A stretch of DNA of 64,000 nucleotides from the NCBI GenBank assembly GCA_014904845.1, contig MU119244.1, positions 1 to 64,000 on the forward strand. Direction: 5' to 3'. Source of the DNA: Acephala macrosclerotiorum. Taxonomy: Eukaryota; Ascomycota; Leotiomycetes; Helotiales; Mollisiaceae. Of this stretch, positions 34,063 through 45,579 are shown piece by piece; positions within the stretch are counted from its first letter, which is position 1, and each line of letters begins with the position of its first letter. The notes under the pieces were generated by a model. It was given only the letters and a program-made list of their open reading frames with translations, had not been told where the DNA came from and did not search any database. A program made the translations under genes and the position numbers.

Positions 34063-35179
34063 ATGATTGCAATAGGCCTTGAAGGAAGTGCAAATAAGCT
34101 GGGAATTGGCATCATATCCCATCCGGGAAATGACAAACCGGCACAAATCCTTTCGTATGTTTCGCCTTCCCTCTTCTCTTTGTCGTCTCTGTCGAAGTTC
34201 GCTACTGAAAAGAAAGGAAAGAAACCTTCGACACACTTTTAACGCGCCCCCTGGAGAGGGTTTCCTACCAAAAGATACAGCCAAACACCACCGGTCATGG
34301 GTTGTCCGGCTTGTCAAGCAGGCTATGGCAGAAGCGAAGGTCTCGATCAAAGATGTTGACTGCATATGCTATACAAAAGGTCCTGGGATGGGGGCTCCTT
34401 TACAGAGTGTGGCCGTTGCCGCGAGGATGCTGTCGCTACTGTGGGAAAAGGAGTTGGTGGGGGTCAATCACTGCGTTGGTCATATCGAAATGGGTAGAGA
34501 GATCACTGGGGCTCAGAACCCAGTCGTGCTTTATGTCAGCGGAGGTAACACTCAAGTCATTGCATATGCGGAGCAGCGATACCGCATATTTGGAGAAGCC
34601 CTCGACATTGCAGTAGGGAATTGCCTTGATCGATTCGCTCGAACCCTCGAAATAAGCAACGACCCGGCGCCTGGTTACAACATCGAGCAACTGGCGAAGA
34701 AAGGAAAGGTATTGCTAGACCTACCATACGCGGTGAAGGGAATGGATTGTTCTTTCTCTGGTATATTAGCGAGCATAGATCTGCTTGCGGCAGATCTCAA
34801 GGCGAACCCGGATTGGCGAGATCCCACCACGGGCGAAGTTATCACTACAGCTGATCTATGCTTTAGTTTGCAGGAGACGATATATGCCATGTTGGTCGAG
34901 ATCACGGAGAGGGCAATGGCTCATGTGGGAAGTAACCAGGTGCTGATTGTTGGAGGAGTCGGGTGTAATGAAAGGCTTCAAGAGATGATGGGCTTGATGA
35001 CTGCAGACCGAGGTGGCAGTGTGTTTGCCACAGATGAGCGGTTCTGTATCGATAACGGGATTATGATTGCACATGCAGGCTTATTGGCGTATAAAACGGG
35101 TTTCAGGACAAGTCTGGAGGACAGCACCTGCACGCAGAGATTCAGGACGGATGAGGTCTTCGTCAAATGGAGAGATTGA
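34063..35179 (+). CDS. KAE1: KEOPS tRNA t6A threonylcarbamoyltransferase Kae1
   Basis: The exons are 34063..34154 and 34222..35179, giving 349 residues. Kae1/OSGEP is the catalytic KEOPS subunit that transfers threonylcarbamoyl to A37 of ANN-decoding tRNAs. The start reads [17 protein letters not shown], the ASKHA phosphate-1 motif. Other signs are [30 protein letters not shown], the metal-binding [35 protein letters not shown] and [14 protein letters not shown]. The ending DEVFVKWRD is typical. There is no transit peptide, so this is the cytosolic paralogue, not Qri7. The intron has a GTATGT donor; the acceptor is a poor GGAAAG but is the only one that restores the conserved ILSNLRHT join. 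It converges with a small membrane protein. Confidence 0.95.
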
Positions 35180-35298
35180 AGCATTCTTCTTTTGGGAACG
35201 GAAGCGGGATCCCGAGATGCCAGGGCTTGCTGGACATATCGAACGGGTATGCTTTGAACTTCTGATTCTGGCTCTCAAGCTCTGCTCCAGATATCAGA

Positions 35299-35852
35299 TC
35301 AGAACTCGTCCTCAGAATCATCTTCCTCCTCAAGGATCGTCAGTCCTAGCAACCCATGGTGATCACCTCTCTGAGTGGCGTTCTTCTCCAACCACTCGGC
35401 ATACTTCTCCGTCGAAATGTCATTCCGCCAGTTGCCATCTTCATCCTTGACTTGGGAGTCTTGCCATACTTGCTCGAGCTTTTTCTTCTCTCTAGCGGCC
35501 CGAACCGATGCGGCAGTGCGGCCTTTCTCCTCGGGGGTAGGAGTTAAATCGAAGAGCGATACCAGAACGGTAGACGAAAGGTAGAGGATTGAGCCGGTAA
35601 CAAGACCAATCACCGCTGCCACGCCCAGGTAGATGTACAGTGTCTAGGAGAATCAAACAGAGGTCATGGCTTCGAGAGCTGGCTACTTACCTCAAATTTT
35701 GCCAATAACATGAAGGGCAATAGGCATCCTGCAATTATGTAATGTCCCAGGTATAGGACTGGAGCCAGGGGTATCAGGAGCCAGCCGAAGATTGTTATGA
35801 TAGGCAGGGAGCAGTAATAGAATATGCTGCCTGCTACCGAGAGCCAAATCAT
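35299..35852 (-). CDS. Small predicted membrane protein, unknown function
   Basis: The exons are 35691..35852 and 35299..35643, giving 168 residues with one 47-nt intron (GTAAGT donor). I do not recognise a named family. Residues 1-~55 are hydrophobic and form two predicted membrane segments (for example SIFYYCSLPIITIFGWLLIP and HYIIAGCLLPFMLL). A third spans the exon junction (LGVAAVIGLVTGSILYLSS). The remaining ~85 residues are soluble and charged, with RTAASVRAAREKKKLEQVWQ, a conserved-looking DGNWRNDIS-EKYAEWL segment and an acidic tail EEEDDSEDEF. Such a tail facing the cytosol is plausible. It lies 119 bp from the KAE1 stop, tail to tail. Confidence 0.75.
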
Positions 35853-36469
35853 ATTTGTGACCCGCCCACAGGCATTGGCAAGTAAGTCCTACGGCTGTTC
35901 TATTAGAGGTTAATGTTTCCCATCAAGTTTAGATCACGTTTACCTCGGATGACGATGTTGTTGCCCACGCTAGCCTCTTCTGTCCACAAAAGAAGCTGTT
36001 GATCACAAGAAATGTCTGCTAAAGTTGGTAATCCGCTGGCCTATTGTCGATCTTGACTTGAGATCTTGAATGTATCTTGAATATTCGAAATTGGCTTGAA
36101 TGTTATTCCAATATTCCAATATTGATATCAGATGAAAGCCGAGTAACTCTGCAGGCGTACCTTGAATAGCGCCAAGACAAGACAAGGCTAGCACGGACTC
36201 TCTCAACCTTATTATAGCCGACGTGGGGTTGGGTTGAGGTACCTTAATTGCCGTCCAGCAAACCCCTCCTCCATCCTACAAAATATTACCCTTTGAGCTC
36301 GTCGCATCTTCCCACCCTGACTGCTTCAGTAAAGCTCCACTGGTAGCGGAGCTGAGTCTGTTCTGGACCTTTGCTGCAGCTGCCAGCCCGACTGATCCTA
36401 CCATGCCCAAGCTCCACGTCGATTAATCACACGACCAACCACCGCGACTCGACAACAACGTCTATCACG
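35853..36469. promoter_or_regulatory. Divergent upstream region, membrane protein / SNF1 beta
   Basis: These 617 bp lie between two divergent starts. A minus-strand open frame of 67 codons at 36003-36206 has no similarity and is likely chance. The last 150 bp are pyrimidine-rich upstream of the beta-subunit start. Confidence 0.4.
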
Positions 36470-37992
36470 ATGGGAAATAATCCGTCAACAAACAACCGCC
36501 AGGAACGTGGTTCTCACTCAGCCTCAGCCTCACCCAGCCATGAAGCGTCTCGAACCTCGTCCACTCGGAGGGATCCCAGAAATTTGATTCAAGCTCAGCG
36601 AGCACCCGCCGAACCATCGATGGCACAAGCTCGTGGAACCACAACCGCTACACATCGTACGCGCAATTCCCAGTCACATCCCACCGCGGCGTATCTGAAT
36701 CATTCATCACCAAGTCAGAGCATCAACAGCCCATCACATCACAGCAGTGATTCGCAGATGGGTACTCAGGCCTCGAAAGATGAGCCAAAGGCTGAAGTAC
36801 GAGATCAACCCAGCAAGCCAGTCGATGTTCCGACATCAGCTACGAATATAGACCCCACCTCTTCCCGATCGTACTCGCAGTCGATCGAGCCATCTGGGCC
36901 ACCTGCTACACAAGACATGTCATACCACCTCACTCGACCTCCTAGATTACCACTTCCCATTGAAGAAGAAGTCCATACCCCAGGATCACCTATCATCGCC
37001 CCAGCTGATGTTGATGCTCCTGTTCTGGATATTGAGTCGCTGGACAACGAAGCTCTACCACGCCGTTCATCCGCGCTTAGCAATACTACAATAGATGAGG
37101 AGGATGCTGAGGAATTGCGTGTGGACAAGACGGGTGCAACGGTTCCAACGACCTTCGAATGGCAACAAGGAGGAGAGAAGGTCTACGTGACTGGAACTAT
37201 CTTTCAGTGGAATAAGAAGCACCGTTTGCATCCCGTGTAAGTAGTCAAGTAGCCTTTCAATCATGGGTGGCATGTTGCTGACCCAAATTTAAGCCCCGGT
37301 AAACCAGGACTGTTGCGGGCTGTTATCCATGTTCGACCAGGAACGCACCATATCAGGTTCATCGCTGATGGGCTGATGCAATGTTCAACCTCTTTGCCAA
37401 CTACTGTAGACTTCGGCAACAATTTGGTCAACTACATCGAAGTTAGTGCCGATGACTTACCCCGCGACGTTTCAGTAGCCGCAGAAGGTACAGGAACTCC
37501 AATTACTGGTGCTCAAGCTCAGCCACAGACTTCAGCTGAGCAAGCCAAGCTCAAGGCTCCTGAAGTAGTCGACAAGGCAAAGATCAAGGCCCCTCCGAAG
37601 ACGAAACCAGCTATCCCAGCAGGAAAATATTCATCACAAATACCACAATATTTGCTCGATCTGGATAAAGCCGAAGATTCAGCGGCATATCAATACGCAG
37701 CAGCAGCTATTGAGAAGCTTCCAACACCACCAAGTCTTCCCGGTTTCTTGGGCAAGCCAATTTTGAATGCTGCCACACCAATGAAGGATGACAACAGTGT
37801 CTTGACGATGCCAAATCACACAGTTCTCAACCATCTGGCAACAAGTAGCATCAAGAACAACGTACTGGCAGTTTCAGCGACGACGAGGTACAAGAGGAAG
37901 GCAAGTTATACCATACTTTGATCCACGAATTTGTTACTAACTCGCAGCAGTATGTCACGACGATCATGTACAAACCTACTGCGGATGATTGA
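36470..37992 (+). CDS. GAL83: SNF1/AMPK beta subunit
   Basis: The exons are 36470..37236, 37294..37900 and 37951..37992, giving 471 residues. The beta subunit scaffolds the SNF1 energy-sensing kinase and directs its localisation. The start MGNNPS is an N-myristoylation signal. A Ser/Pro-rich disordered region of ~215 residues follows, then a CBM48 glycogen-binding domain (TTFEWQQGGEKVYVTGTIF to GNNLVNYIEV). The C-terminal ASC domain binds the catalytic subunit (YSSQIPQYLLDL, PPSLPGFLGKPILN, MPNHTVLNHLATSSIKNNVL, YKRKYVTTIMYKP). The second intron is GC-AG (AAG|GCAAGT) with a TTACTAAC branch, and only this join restores the conserved ending. In the CBM, the usual SNW is QWN, so glycogen contact may differ. 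Confidence 0.93.
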
Positions 37993-39591
37993 GAGACTTT
38001 TGAGCATAATGAGCGATCACGCAACGTTGAGCATTAAACATGGTGTCTATTGGAAGATTTCATTTCTGCTCTAGGTTTGGTCTTCCTTTCTGGCAATCAA
38101 CAATTTGTTGATGCCAAGGATGCCCATATTGGGGGCAGTACAAGTGTTCGATAAGGATAATACGAGGTGCTTGGAATGGTCATAGATGAATAAATCCGGA
38201 GAGACATCTCTGGCACTTTGAAGACAGCTTTGACTTTCCACATCCTACATTTCCTACATTTCGCAGCCAAGATGATTTCTGAGATCCATTTCGGTTCGCA
38301 TATTCTGCACACCATCAAATCTAGAGTTTGAGAGCACGCAGGAGAATTGGGGAACGATTTCGTCAACAGCAGTAAAGCTAGGACCAAGAGACTCGAGGGT
38401 CACTTGCGGGCGGAGCAGCATCTAGTTATCTCCTCTCCTCGGGACTGTTGGTCGTGACAATCCTTATATTGCCCTCGAGGGCATGTAGGAAACCTGGGAA
38501 GCTGAAAAAAGACAAGTAAGTTGATCCCCAAGGCTCCGATAGGGATAGTTCAAGAATAACACTCTCGCAGATGAACCCTCGGCCCCTACTGAGTCTGGAC
38601 GTACTCTTAGTACATGGGCTCACATATCACTATACAACCAAGCAGAGTGATTGGCTCCGTGTCTGATGAAGCCACCATGTCCTGTGGCCATTTCTCCCTC
38701 GTTGAGAAAGTAGTCTTTTCTCTTGTCTGCGAATATTTTGATTTATCATTACGCGTTACGCTTGTCGGGATTCCAAACCACGGGCTCGAATCAATATAAA
38801 ATCTACTTGTAATATTGAATCCAGGTTCAATGAACTAAGGCCCCGAGGGCAAGATCATACCAGACTAAGGTGCTTGACTTGTTCAAGCGAGGAGACACGT
38901 TTGCTTCTTTTGGAAAGTCAATCGAGGGTTAGTCCGTGCCTCTGCCGATCGATGTTCCTAAGAACTTTTGATATCGTATGCCCCTTTTTATTGTTATACA
39001 CTTGATGTTGTTTCGGCTTGGGTGGCAAGCTCTTCCGTTTCTCTTTAGGGCATCACTTCCCCCCACCCCTTCTTGTCGTTCAGTGTCATTTCCGAACTTG
39101 GGTCCAAGATCGCATATCATTTGAACAATTTACGCAGCATCAACCGAACCACGTTTTCATGTTCTGTCACCACAATTAGGGTGATCGCGATACAGCTCCT
39201 CTCCTCATATTCCCAAGTTCCTCGATGCGACTGTAGTTGCCGTGATTTGAAAGGCGTAAAAGCGCGGAAAGCCACAAACGAACGCGCGATCTCGATCCAT
39301 TGAGACTGGAGACACGCCTATAACTAGGGTGGAGACTTCTACTTTAGTGTGAGCTTCACAACATGTCTGACGGGGAGATGCTAACTACGCCACAGTCCGA
39401 AGAGGACTCCTTGAGAGCAGAATCCTTCAACCTTCCCAACTCCTTTTTAACGACAACTTTTTAAACGAGAATACTCAAGCCCGCGATGCCATATAGGACG
39501 TTACACGCGCCGGAGATGTGTGCACGAATCTCGATGGTGAGGGCAGCGAGAGTTCAGGGAATGGGACTAAGAAGCGGGGCGCATTAGCAAC
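37993..39591. other. Intergenic 1.6 kb, no gene seen
   Basis: No recognisable coding sequence. Short open frames on both strands show no domain. Confidence 0.45.
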
Positions 39592-41434
39592 ATGGTGACT
39601 GGGAGCGCAGGTATCGGCGGTACCGAGGAAGACGATGAACATAACAGGCGCGTTGGGGCTGGTCTACTGAGCATGATAGACAATGGCGATGAGGCTATTC
39701 GGGGGGGGGAGGTAGTCTCAACGAAGACTCCGAGGCCGCCTTTGACTATGGTCCTGGAGATTCCGATTACGGTCCTCGACACTTCGACGATAATTCTGAA
39801 GGCTTCAATGACGAGATGTCGACGATATTGAGCTTGTAGACAATGATGAGGGCTGGGAGTCTACAAGTGATACTTCTGATATTCTTGATCTCGCATCGGA
39901 GGATGATAAAGAGGACCAAAGTGTGGCGGCTATTGCTCGTCATGACTCATCTTACGAGCTTTGAGACAATGATATGGAGGATAGGTTGAAATATGCGATT
40001 CTCCCTAGGCGCCAAAACGAGTACAGCATATCGAAAGAAAGAAGGCGTCGATGGAAAGATTGTCGAATGGGGTTGTCCCAAGCCTCCAGGTGGCAGTACA
40101 GGATACGAAACACACTTCCGGGTGCTCTCTAAGGGAGGGACATTCTCAAAGCGCTAGTAGCCCATTCATGGCACAGCAAACGCGGACCACACCGAACCCT
40201 TCATTTTCTTTGCCAATCAGCCACTATACAAAAGCTGGTGCCGGCAAAATTAAATACGAGTGCACTCTCGATTATCGATGTTCACTCCCGATTTCATGCA
40301 ATTTCATGCAATTTCACAACCCAAATCTCAGCTCGAATAATTCAACAGACTCGGCTGACGACAACAACGGATGCTTTACGCATGTTGAATGGCAATTGTG
40401 GCAGACGGGCCGACGTCCGAAAAGGAAGATCAACATGGGATCAAGTCTCGCATAGAAGAGGGCAATGATTGCGGCGTATAGCAGCAAGAAAGATTTGCAA
40501 GTAATCTTGGTGTGTCACTTCGCTATCCCTTCTTGGTTCACATTACTAACATCAAGCAGTGGACTACATCGTCGTTTTCTTGTGTGGCAACGCATATATT
40601 GGCTGTCGAACCCCGCATCATATAGGTTCAAAGAGTGAAAAGAAAGCCAAGATGAGGAAGGTGTGTTTCAAGGTTTGGAACGACGGTACCGGAAAGCGCA
40701 AGAACCCTAACCACGCGGATGCACCTTGCTTATTACATCAAGACGGGATTGGCTGGTTGAAATTTGGGTGCGATTCGGTTTGTTCACGCTTATTCTTTGA
40801 TTTCGTGCCCTTACTAACATTCTCCTAGCATGGGATTCGAGACTGGGATACTACCCTGAAAGATTCTGGGTTTGGAGGAGGGCAGATTCTCAGCATTATC
40901 CTACTTCGGACGATCTGAATAAGATCTCCTACTCTTCGACTTCTCATCTCCCACTCCAAGTTCTCATTATGAAGTTGGCAGGCGCCAATGTATGGGCAAT
41001 TTCAGATACCGACTATGATCGTGACAAAAGCTTCTCCAAGCTGTTCTTACTTTCGTCCATCGTCTTCCCTTTCGTACATTAGATGATATATGCAAGCTTT
41101 GACGATGATGTCAACGGCACTTTCTATTCAAAATCAGCACCACCGGATTTACAACAACTTCGGACTTGGTACAATATTCTCCAGCAGAAGCTGCTGACGC
41201 TCTCGGATCGGAATAGATTCTCAAGGTACTCCAAGCTTATGCCAAAAGCAGATGCCAGAAATTTCGAACTTTCTTTGTTGTTGTGCCACAGCAGATATTG
41301 ACGATAAAGGGGTTTTCACGTTGTCAACGTTCCGCCCACAATGGAAAAAGCTCGTGGAAAGGTCCCCTGGAGTCGTTGCGGACAATGTTGCCTTGAAGAA
41401 GAAGAACGTACCTCGTCTGAATATGAATGAGTAA
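39592..41434 (+). pseudogene. Decayed spliced gene, acidic N-terminus, unknown family
   Basis: A series of coding-like segments follows the plus strand with changes of frame. An acidic N-terminus (GGTEEDDEHNRRVGAG) runs into a 9-G run at 39701-39709. It continues in the next frame (EAAFDYGPGDSDYGPRHFDD), then in another (DIELVDNDEGWESTSDTSDI) to a TGA at 39962. Later pieces are KIVEWGCPKPPGGSTGYE (~40.06 kb), KVCFKVWNDGTGKRKNP (~40.67 kb) and ANVWAISDTDYDRDKSFSKL (~41.0 kb), with in-frame TAG codons at 40479 and 41080. Two introns remain almost perfect: 40501-40559 (CATTACTAAC branch) and 40777-40830 (CCTTACTAAC branch). No family is recognised. Stops at TAG/TGA fit C-to-T change of CAG/CGA. 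Confidence 0.55.
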
Positions 41435-41551
41435 GGTTGAAGTCAATTTTGAAAGTAGGAAGGTTGAAGCGAACGCCCGTTGTCGAACATCAGCGCAGAA
41501 CTGATCCTTTGACTGCATCGCTATCCTATGTACTCATTTTATTCGCCATAT

Positions 41552-43732
41552 TCAACATATAAACATCCCATTCAAATTTCTCTGCTTGATCCTCACTCTG
41601 GTATCGTGCACCGGCCTGGACACAGCACTTGTCTTGATCTGCTCTGGGATAACCCAACCAACCTTCTTATCCGCTGGTCCAATATCCCAGAAAGCCAAGA
41701 CCCCAGCCACGAGAGACAGACATTCCTTCTCTGCGTAGACTCTCCCTTTGCACATCGAGTATCCTCCGCCGTAGGGTCGAATACTCCCCATCTCAATCGA
41801 TAACGAGCCATCTTCGTCCTGGGCTAAAAAACGTTCCGGGTTGAACTTTAAAGGATCTTTAAAGTATTTCGGATCTCTCATGTGTAGATCATGGGGCAAG
41901 GTTGCATATTCCCCTTTGTGTAAGACATACGAGACTGGATCTGAGGACTTCTTGTCGCCAGTGATGACTACGTCTGCAGCAATTTGGCGGACTGACCAAG
42001 GTTGGTTGCATAGTCTGAGAGTCTCTAGGTAGGTAGATTTGAGGAGCGGACACTGTTTCGAGAGAGCGTCGTGAGAGATGGTGAGCTTGGGCGCCTCGGA
42101 AATGGTGCCGATGGAGAAGGGCTTGGAGACTGTTATGCAAGTTGAGATCTCTGAGCGGATTCTCTCGAGAAGTCCTGGTGTGGCAAGGATGTGTAGAATT
42201 TGCCAGTATACTACTAGATTTGCGTTGGCAACTAGAGCCCATAAGATCTAGGAATGTCAGTACTCGATGATTTGAAGGCCGAGAGCATACTTGCGCTGAG
42301 ATCTGCTCTCTCATTGACCTCGAACCCTTCATCTGTTGGAGAGATTGCTAGCATTAGAAGACAAAGATGTGTCAGAGCTCATATGTGTAATCATACCTCT
42401 AAATAACTTATTCCTTTTCATAATCAAATCGCTCAGATCATCAAGATCTCCCCAAGAACGGTCAACTGGCTTATCTTCGGCCATTGCATCGAGTGCTCGC
42501 TGTTGGGAATCTAGTGCCTGCCATAGTCTGAAGCGAGCCATATGAGCTCTCGAGATGGTCGGCCATGGAATCCAGGCTGGAAGGCCCGCCAAGAAAAAGT
42601 TCACTCCCTTGTCCATATCATAGACATCGTGAAGAAGGTCTGGATATTTCTCAAGCAGGGCGTGGCCAAAGAAGGCAGGGACTGAAGCATGGCCAAGCAT
42701 ATCTCGAAGGAGGGCCATGAGATCAATCTCAGTCTCCGAATCTGAGATATACTCTGCTTGACCGAAACGCTCCCATGGCTGCAAGTCCACTTCGGTATCG
42801 ACAAAGGTCAACATATGTGGGATGTTTTGTTCAAGGTTCTTCACCGTTGCTTTGAGAAGGTTGCTCAAGTGAGGTTCCTTCATCATGAAGCCAAAATGTG
42901 AGTTGAATTCCTGCTATACTGAGTAGCTCACTCTCCGCAAATACTCTGGGTGTACCTACCTCCCAATTCTTCATGTACTTGTCTTTGGCTCGTCTAGGGA
43001 TACCAAAGAACTTTGAACATTAGCTTCTTTTCAACCTTTCCAATAGGAACAGTCCTCACCTTTTGCACGACAGCCCAGGCAATTGGTACGAATTGCACGA
43101 CTGACTCCTTTTGTGCTAGGGTACTTGAGAAGTTAGTTCGTAAAACATAACCTAATATTGGTGGTGAACTCACTTCGAGACCAGGGAAGGGTCGGATACT
43201 GTTCCGGAAATTAGTTCGAAATCTTAGATGATGTGAAGTGTGGAAAGTTTGCTAGAAGAGACTAAGAGAGGTGATCTGAATTTGTACTTACTAATATTGT
43301 GCGTAGTCATACCAAGGTTCAAAGCAAAGATACTATGAGGACTCAAATCCCTAACATCGTCAAACAAATTGGGATTCAACAACCAATCCAGCCCACCTTG
43401 CCCGTTCCATTAATCCGAAAGGGTCATAGAGACTTGAAAGATGTTAGAGCTCTGATGTTGACTAGGATCTTGAATACTTGCAATGAGAATCCGTGGCCAA
43501 TAAAGGGCAACCAATAAGGAAGCAGCCAGACCGTTCGTTCCTTTCCAGCACTGACAACTTTAGACGGTCGTTCACTTAGGTAACGAGTAGCAACAACGAT
43601 AGCAAGAGGAGCAAGCAATATAGCTATGATAAAAGCAGGTGGTGCAGAAACGGCGATCGCCCAGACTTTGTACAACAGCCCTCCTGGCGGCGCTGTAACG
43701 TTCGGCCCGGGTGAGTGGAAATCGTCGTCCAT
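41552..43732 (-). CDS. Cytochrome P450 (CYP7/CYP8-like fungal family)
   Basis: Nine exons (43482..43732, 43397..43432, 43292..43350, 43174..43198, 43060..43123, 42960..43010, 42397..42910, 42295..42332, 41552..42247) join in phase to 577 residues. An N-terminal membrane anchor (PPAFIIAILLAPLAIVVAT) is followed by the proline hinge WLLPYWLPFIGHGFSF. The I-helix region is ILWALVANANLVVYW, ExxR is YLETLRL, and the heme loop is RPYGGGYSMCKGR with the cysteine ligand; the usual Phe is replaced by Tyr. The heme loop resembles fungal P450s annotated as oxysterol 7-alpha-hydroxylase-like; the substrate is unknown. Two introns have GCAAGT donors (43481 and 42294), and a 46-nt intron (43351-43396) is needed to restore ERARDLSPHSIFAL. 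Without these, the gene would look frameshifted. Confidence 0.85.
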
Positions 43733-44107
43733 GATGTTCTATGTGCTAAAGAAAACTCAATAAATGATGTAGAAATATCTGGTTGTCAAGACATTTCCCC
43801 CTAGAAACCGAGCTGTGGTCTCATCTTCTCGATCCGGATCATGAGCAGAAGCTGACAGTAACCAAGCTGTTGGGATTGCAAGGGTGAAGTTGAAGTTGCG
43901 GGGTGGCTTGATCCATTTAAGGAAAGGCTCTATCACACGTCGACAAACGGCAAGTTCAAACAGGAATCTGCAATTCATTTCGTCGTACGTATTATAGTAC
44001 TTAAAACTCCCCAAAAGTTCCTTCCATTTCTCAGGCAATCTCTTTCAGCCAAGAAAAGAAACATCCTTTGCCTGCCCTTGAACTTTTTTCACCGCGCCTA
44101 CCCCACC
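43733..44107. promoter_or_regulatory. Divergent promoter P450 / HAM1
   Basis: 375 bp between divergent starts. A 93-codon minus-strand frame at 43757-44038 has no similarity and overlaps the expected promoters. Confidence 0.4.
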
Positions 44108-44913
44108 ATGGTGCCCAAAACGCTCAATTTTATCACCGGCAACAAGAACAAGCTCACAGAAACTAAAGCCATATTAGGCGATACTGTTAACTTACAGAGC
44201 CAATCTTTGGATCTAGTTGAGATCCAAGGCACCATCGAAGAGATCTCAGCAGACAAATGTCGAAGAGCCGCTGAAGCAGTGAGTCTCCCCTTCACCTGTC
44301 TGAATGGTAACTCACAAATATTACAGGTTAAAGGCCCAGTTCTGGTGGAAGACACTTGCTTATGTTTCAACGCTCTAAAAAAGCTTCCTGGGCCATATAT
44401 GTGAGTACCAAAGTTTGTGATTTCGAAAATAAATTTTGATGGCTTCTAGCAAATGGTTTCTAGAAGCACTTGGTCACGAAGGACTAAATAATCTTCTGGC
44501 CGCGTATCCAGATAAGTCTGCTCAAGCGGTATGCACATTTGTCTATTGCGAAGGACCTGGCCATGAACCTATCATCTTCCAAGGTCGGACAGACGTAAGT
44601 ACCCCAATCCTTCTCTATCTCCTGCCCCTTCTCACAGCTCCTAGGGCAAGATAGTACCAGCAAGAGGTCCAACCAACTTCGGTAATTTCTGGGTATAGCA
44701 GCTCTCCAACGCCCCGCTGACAACCATAGGCTGGGATCCAATCTTCGAGTATGAGGGCAAGACGTTAGTCCATTCCGGAGCTCTACCCCCGTCTTTGTTC
44801 ACCCACTAACTCCCACCAGGTATGCCGAGATGGACGAAGTTGAGAAGAACAAGATCTCCCATCGATCCCGCGCCTTAGAGAAGCTGAAGACATGGCTGCA
44901 ATCGGAGGCGTAG
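44108..44913 (+). CDS. HAM1: Inosine triphosphate pyrophosphatase Ham1
   Basis: The exons are 44108..44278, 44327..44400, 44450..44594, 44645..44681, 44730..44763 and 44820..44913, giving 184 residues, the normal length. Ham1/ITPase hydrolyses ITP, XTP and their deoxy forms to monophosphates, clearing damaged nucleotides. The family motif TGNKNKL starts at residue 10. [15 protein letters not shown] carries the metal-binding Glu-Asp. [13 protein letters not shown] and then [20 protein letters not shown] (nucleotide pocket) follow, and the C-terminal [14 protein letters not shown] carries the base-recognition SHR. Five introns of about 50 nt are packed into 800 bp. An upstream non-ATG extension to 44078 is not needed. 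It converges with FAP7; the stop codons are 38 bp apart. Confidence 0.95.
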
Positions 44914-44951
44914 AATCGCTGGAGAAGATATCCCATAGATAATAGATCACC

Positions 44952-45579
44952 CTACTGCGCATTCCCAGCATTATCTTTCCTCCACTGCTTAACCCACCCC
45001 TCAATCCTCTCAACGTTACTCTCCATATCCTCAGAAGTATTGCTCGTGAGTTCGACCACTATTTCTTCATCGTATGAGTCTCTGGCTTCTTGTAGTAGGA
45101 CCTCCATGATCTCTGAGTCGAGGTTTTCTTGTAATTTGACTTCGGGGTAATCCCTGCTTCTTGTCAGCTTAATTCTTGGCTCAGAAATACGCAGATGCAT
45201 ACCTAGCTTTCAATCGATCGTAAAGAAGCGTCGAGTCCACGCGCAGAACAACCACTAAGTCAATCCAGCTTTTGGGGAACAAGTCACACGCATGCCAATC
45301 AATGATATACCCTCCCTGCTTGATCTCATCCTCTATCGCATCCAGCAGCTATTCAAAGTCAGAATCTGCCAAAGTCGTACCTACAGAAAAACAAACCTTG
45401 TCTTCATCAACAATCCAGCTCTTGAACTCTTCATCAAAGCCATCATGACAACCCCGCTCCTTGACAATGTCGTTGATCGAGAGCCGCTTCAGACTAGTGA
45501 TTTCCGCAAGACTTTCGCAGTGGGTTGTCTTGCCTACTCCAGGTGTCCCAGTGACAATTATGTTTGGTTGCGATCTCAT
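44952..45579 (-). CDS. FAP7: Adenylate kinase 6-type NTPase Fap7
   Basis: The exons are 45397..45579, 45203..45348 and 44952..45153, giving 176 residues. Fap7 (AK6/hCINAP) is a small NTPase that binds uS11 (Rps14) and is needed for late 40S maturation. The Walker A P-loop GTPGVGKT is at residues 11-18. The nucleotide-binding part continues LKRLSINDIVKE and FDEEFKSWIVDEDKLLDAIED. The HACDLFP segment and LVVVLRVDSTLLYDRLKARDYPEVK, around the lid, are characteristic. The C-terminus is helical (ESNVERIEGWVKQWRKDN). The first intron has a weak GTTTGT donor. The tail-to-tail gap to HAM1 is so short that the mRNAs probably overlap. Confidence 0.95.

Noticed and set aside
41552..43732. Cytochrome P450 as a frameshifted pseudogene
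   Set aside because: With GT donors only, two junctions lose phase and one exon has a stop. Two GCAAGT donors and a 46-nt intron (43351-43396) restore every junction and the conserved motifs, so an intact gene is the simpler reading.
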